Assembly (NCBI RefSeq): GCF_017922435.1
Contig: NZ_VDEZ01000005.1
Coordinates: 186,001 to 250,000 of the forward strand
DNA length: 64,000 nucleotides
Direction of reading: 5' to 3'
From: Thalassospira sp. ER-Se-21-Dark
GTDB lineage: Bacteria > Pseudomonadota > Alphaproteobacteria > Rhodospirillales > Thalassospiraceae
The position numbers and the translations under genes are program-made. Numbering within the stretch: position 1 is the stretch's first letter; the number at the start of each line of letters is the position of its first letter. Below the pieces are notes generated by a model, which was not told the origin of the DNA, ran no database searches, and worked only from the letters and a program-made list of their open reading frames with translations. Below are positions 62,520 through 64,000 of the stretch, in pieces.

Positions 62520-64000
62520 CTATTGGCGTCCCTTGGCAAGGAAATCCTGCACCATGTTCGACATGTCAAACGATGCCCCGCCCTGCACAGGTGGATATTC
62601 GCCAAGCGTTTGAAGATGCTGGGTCATCAGCACACTGACAGGCTGCATCAACCACGAAACCTTCTGTGCAAGATGTCCATAGGAATCAATGCTGCTATAG
62701 CTTTCAAACGGATCCATGCGCAGATTGAACATCATCGGGAAGTTCCGCGGCGTCATGTTGTCGTAGTAATCTTCCTTAAGCGCGAAGTGCAGTTTCCAGG
62801 GCCCGACGCGTACAGCCGTCAACTGGCTTTCGAAATAATAGAAGATGTGATCGCGTGCCGACTGGTCGGTTTCGCCCTGCCAGTACGGCAGGTTGTTCAC
62901 CCCATCGATATACTGGTTTTTTTCTTCCATCACGCGTTCGGCGGGATCATCAATCCCCGCAGCAACGGCAAGGGACGTGAACATGTCCTGATGGCCCTGA
63001 ATACCGTTCAGTATTTTGTCTTCGGGCAGTTTTCCCGGCCAGCGGATCATGGATGGCACCCGCACACCACCTTCATAGGTGGTCATTTTCTCGCCGCGGA
63101 ACGGGGTGGTCGCGCCATGCGGCCAGGATGCATGCTCCGGACCGTTATCGGTCGAATACCAGACGATGGTGTTTTCGGCCAAACCCTGCGCATCAAGCCA
63201 ATCAAGCACACCGCCGATATCATGATCGTGCTGCAACATGCCGCTGCCGTGATAATCGGCCTCGGATGTATATTCCTCGGCGGCGTAACGCCACTGGTCA
63301 TTCAGGCGGGTGTAAAGGTGCATGCGGCTGGTATTGAGCCAGACAAAGAACGGCTCATTGGCGTCTTTGGCGGCGGTCATGAATTTGATCGCGGCCGGGA
63401 TGATTTCTGCCCCGTCAAAATCCTTCATCCGTTCCTGGGTGAGTGGACCGGTATCCTGAATGATCTGTTTGCCAACCCGGCCAAAGCGCGGATCGACCGT
63501 GCCGTTGTCTTCTTCGGTGGCAAAACTGTGCAGCACCCCACGGGTGCCAAAGCGGGCGTCATATTCCTCAAGCGATCCTGCAAACTTCTCGGCAAAGCGT
63601 TGATAGTCGCGCTGCTCGGCTTCTTCCTGCGTGTTGAGGTGATAAAGATTGCCAAAGAACTCGTCAAAACCGTGAACGGTCGGCAGATGTTCGTTGCGGT
63701 CACCCAGATGGTTCTTGCCGAACTGCCCGGTGCGATAGCCCTCTTCTTTCAGAAGCTCCGCCAGTGTCGGGCTTTCCTTTTGCAAACCAAGAACCGCGCC
63801 CGGTTGGCCGACTGTCGTCATGCCTGACCGGATCGGATATTGCCCGGTGATAAAGGCCGCACGCCCGGCCGTGCAGCTCGGTTGTGCATAATGGTCGGTA
63901 AACCGAATGCCTTCATTGGCGATCCGGTCAATATTGGGGGTCGTGTAACCCATGGTGCCAAGCCCATAGGAAGACAGGTTCTGCCAGCCTATGTCATCGC
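62520..64000 (-). CDS. Arylsulfatase, 5' end beyond the window
   Basis: At least 493 residues of a type I sulfatase; the frame is open to base 64000, so the N-terminus is missing. The visible start ([12 protein letters not shown]) is the metal-binding Asp-Asp region. The modification site is [12 protein letters not shown] in [10 protein letters not shown], a Cys-type C-x-A-G-R motif to be converted to formylglycine. Other family marks are [20 protein letters not shown] and the C-terminal region with MRMDPFESY-like sequence. It hydrolyses sulfate esters, probably in the periplasm. It is directly followed by its likely maturase gene. Confidence 0.9.
   Translation of the reverse strand, partial: DDIGWQNLSSYGLGTMGYTTPNIDRIANEGIRFTDHYAQPSCTAGRAAFITGQYPIRSGMTTVGQPGAVLGLQKESPTLAELLKEEGYRTGQFGKNHLGDRNEHLPTVHGFDEFFGNLYHLNTQEEAEQRDYQRFAEKFAGSLEEYDARFGTRGVLHSFATEEDNGTVDPRFGRVGKQIIQDTGPLTQERMKDFDGAEIIPAAIKFMTAAKDANEPFFVWLNTSRMHLYTRLNDQWRYAAEEYTSEADYHGSGMLQHDHDIGGVLDWLDAQGLAENTIVWYSTDNGPEHASWPHGATTPFRGEKMTTYEGGVRVPSMIRWPGKLPEDKILNGIQGHQDMFTSLAVAAGIDDPAERVMEEKNQYIDGVNNLPYWQGETDQSARDHIFYYFESQLTAVRVGPWKLHFALKEDYYDNMTPRNFPMMFNLRMDPFESYSSIDSYGHLAQKVSWLMQPVSVLMTQHLQTLGEYPPVQGGASFDMSNMVQDFLAKGRQ

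Noticed and set aside
62475-63827. Plus-strand open frame opposite the arylsulfatase
   Set aside because: The minus-strand sulfatase has the metal site, Cys motif and later family blocks; the plus frame has none.
1-64000. tRNA or rRNA genes
   Set aside because: No cloverleaf-like or rRNA-like sequence was noticed on either strand, though a tRNAscan run would be needed to exclude one.

Overview
This window looks like chromosomal DNA of a marine alphaproteobacterium, most likely a Thalassospira-like member of the Rhodospirillales. That is inferred from moderately high GC, alphaproteobacterial-style housekeeping proteins (leucyl-tRNA synthetase, short Psd/PssA pair, QueCDE), and the mix of exopolysaccharide, sulfatester and ABC uptake genes. 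No rRNA, tRNA, IS element or CRISPR array was found. Nearly all genes sit in short operons, with many start/stop overlaps of the ATGA type.

Bases 1-15358 hold a large exopolysaccharide or capsule locus. It has two O-antigen-ligase/polymerase-like membrane proteins, a Wzz/tyrosine-kinase-type chain-length protein, a WecG/TagA-type glycosyltransferase fused to a domain of unknown function, four further glycosyltransferases (three GT4-like, one GT2), a Wzx-like flippase, two unrecognised proteins, and a toroid (VpsJ-like) protein interrupted by one in-frame stop codon. A nucleotide-sugar dehydrogenase (15814-17103) lies just outside and could supply a uronic-acid precursor.

Bases 17263-22270 carry an orphan periplasmic binding protein, leuS, and a DUF5610-like protein. 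From about 22280 to 24610 the DNA is clearly more AT-rich. It encodes a DUF262 (ParB/GmrS-like nuclease fold) protein and a HEPN protein with an intact RX4H motif: a compact candidate defence or toxin module. After it come a four-TM protein of unknown function, a flagellin gene with a possible sigma-28 promoter, and a SAM methyltransferase.

Bases 28900-31000 are a queuosine precursor operon, queC-queD-queE. A preQ1-I-like riboswitch candidate lies directly before queC and a REP-like inverted pair separates queC from queD. Bases 31300-39310 contain a small unknown protein, an isoprenylcysteine-methyltransferase-like membrane protein, a membrane AraC regulator, and a PadR regulator followed by an RND efflux pair. 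Repeated GACTATATC motifs between the two divergent regulators look like PadR operators.

Bases 39498-45460 hold another orphan binding protein, the phosphatidylethanolamine genes pssA and psd, a LysM protein, a multi-TM protein and a LOG-like protein. Bases 45714-50738 are a DeoR-regulated sugar/glycerol-phosphate-type ABC operon. Next are a divergent LysR regulator and GMC oxidoreductase, an EamA exporter, and a di-haem cytochrome c peroxidase with an FNR-type site.

Bases 56152-64000 hold an autotransporter with a proline-rich repeat stalk, and then a sulfatester set: an SdsA-like alkylsulfatase, a porin-like outer-membrane protein, an exported formylglycine-generating enzyme, and an arylsulfatase (cut by the window end) that carries the cysteine such an enzyme modifies.
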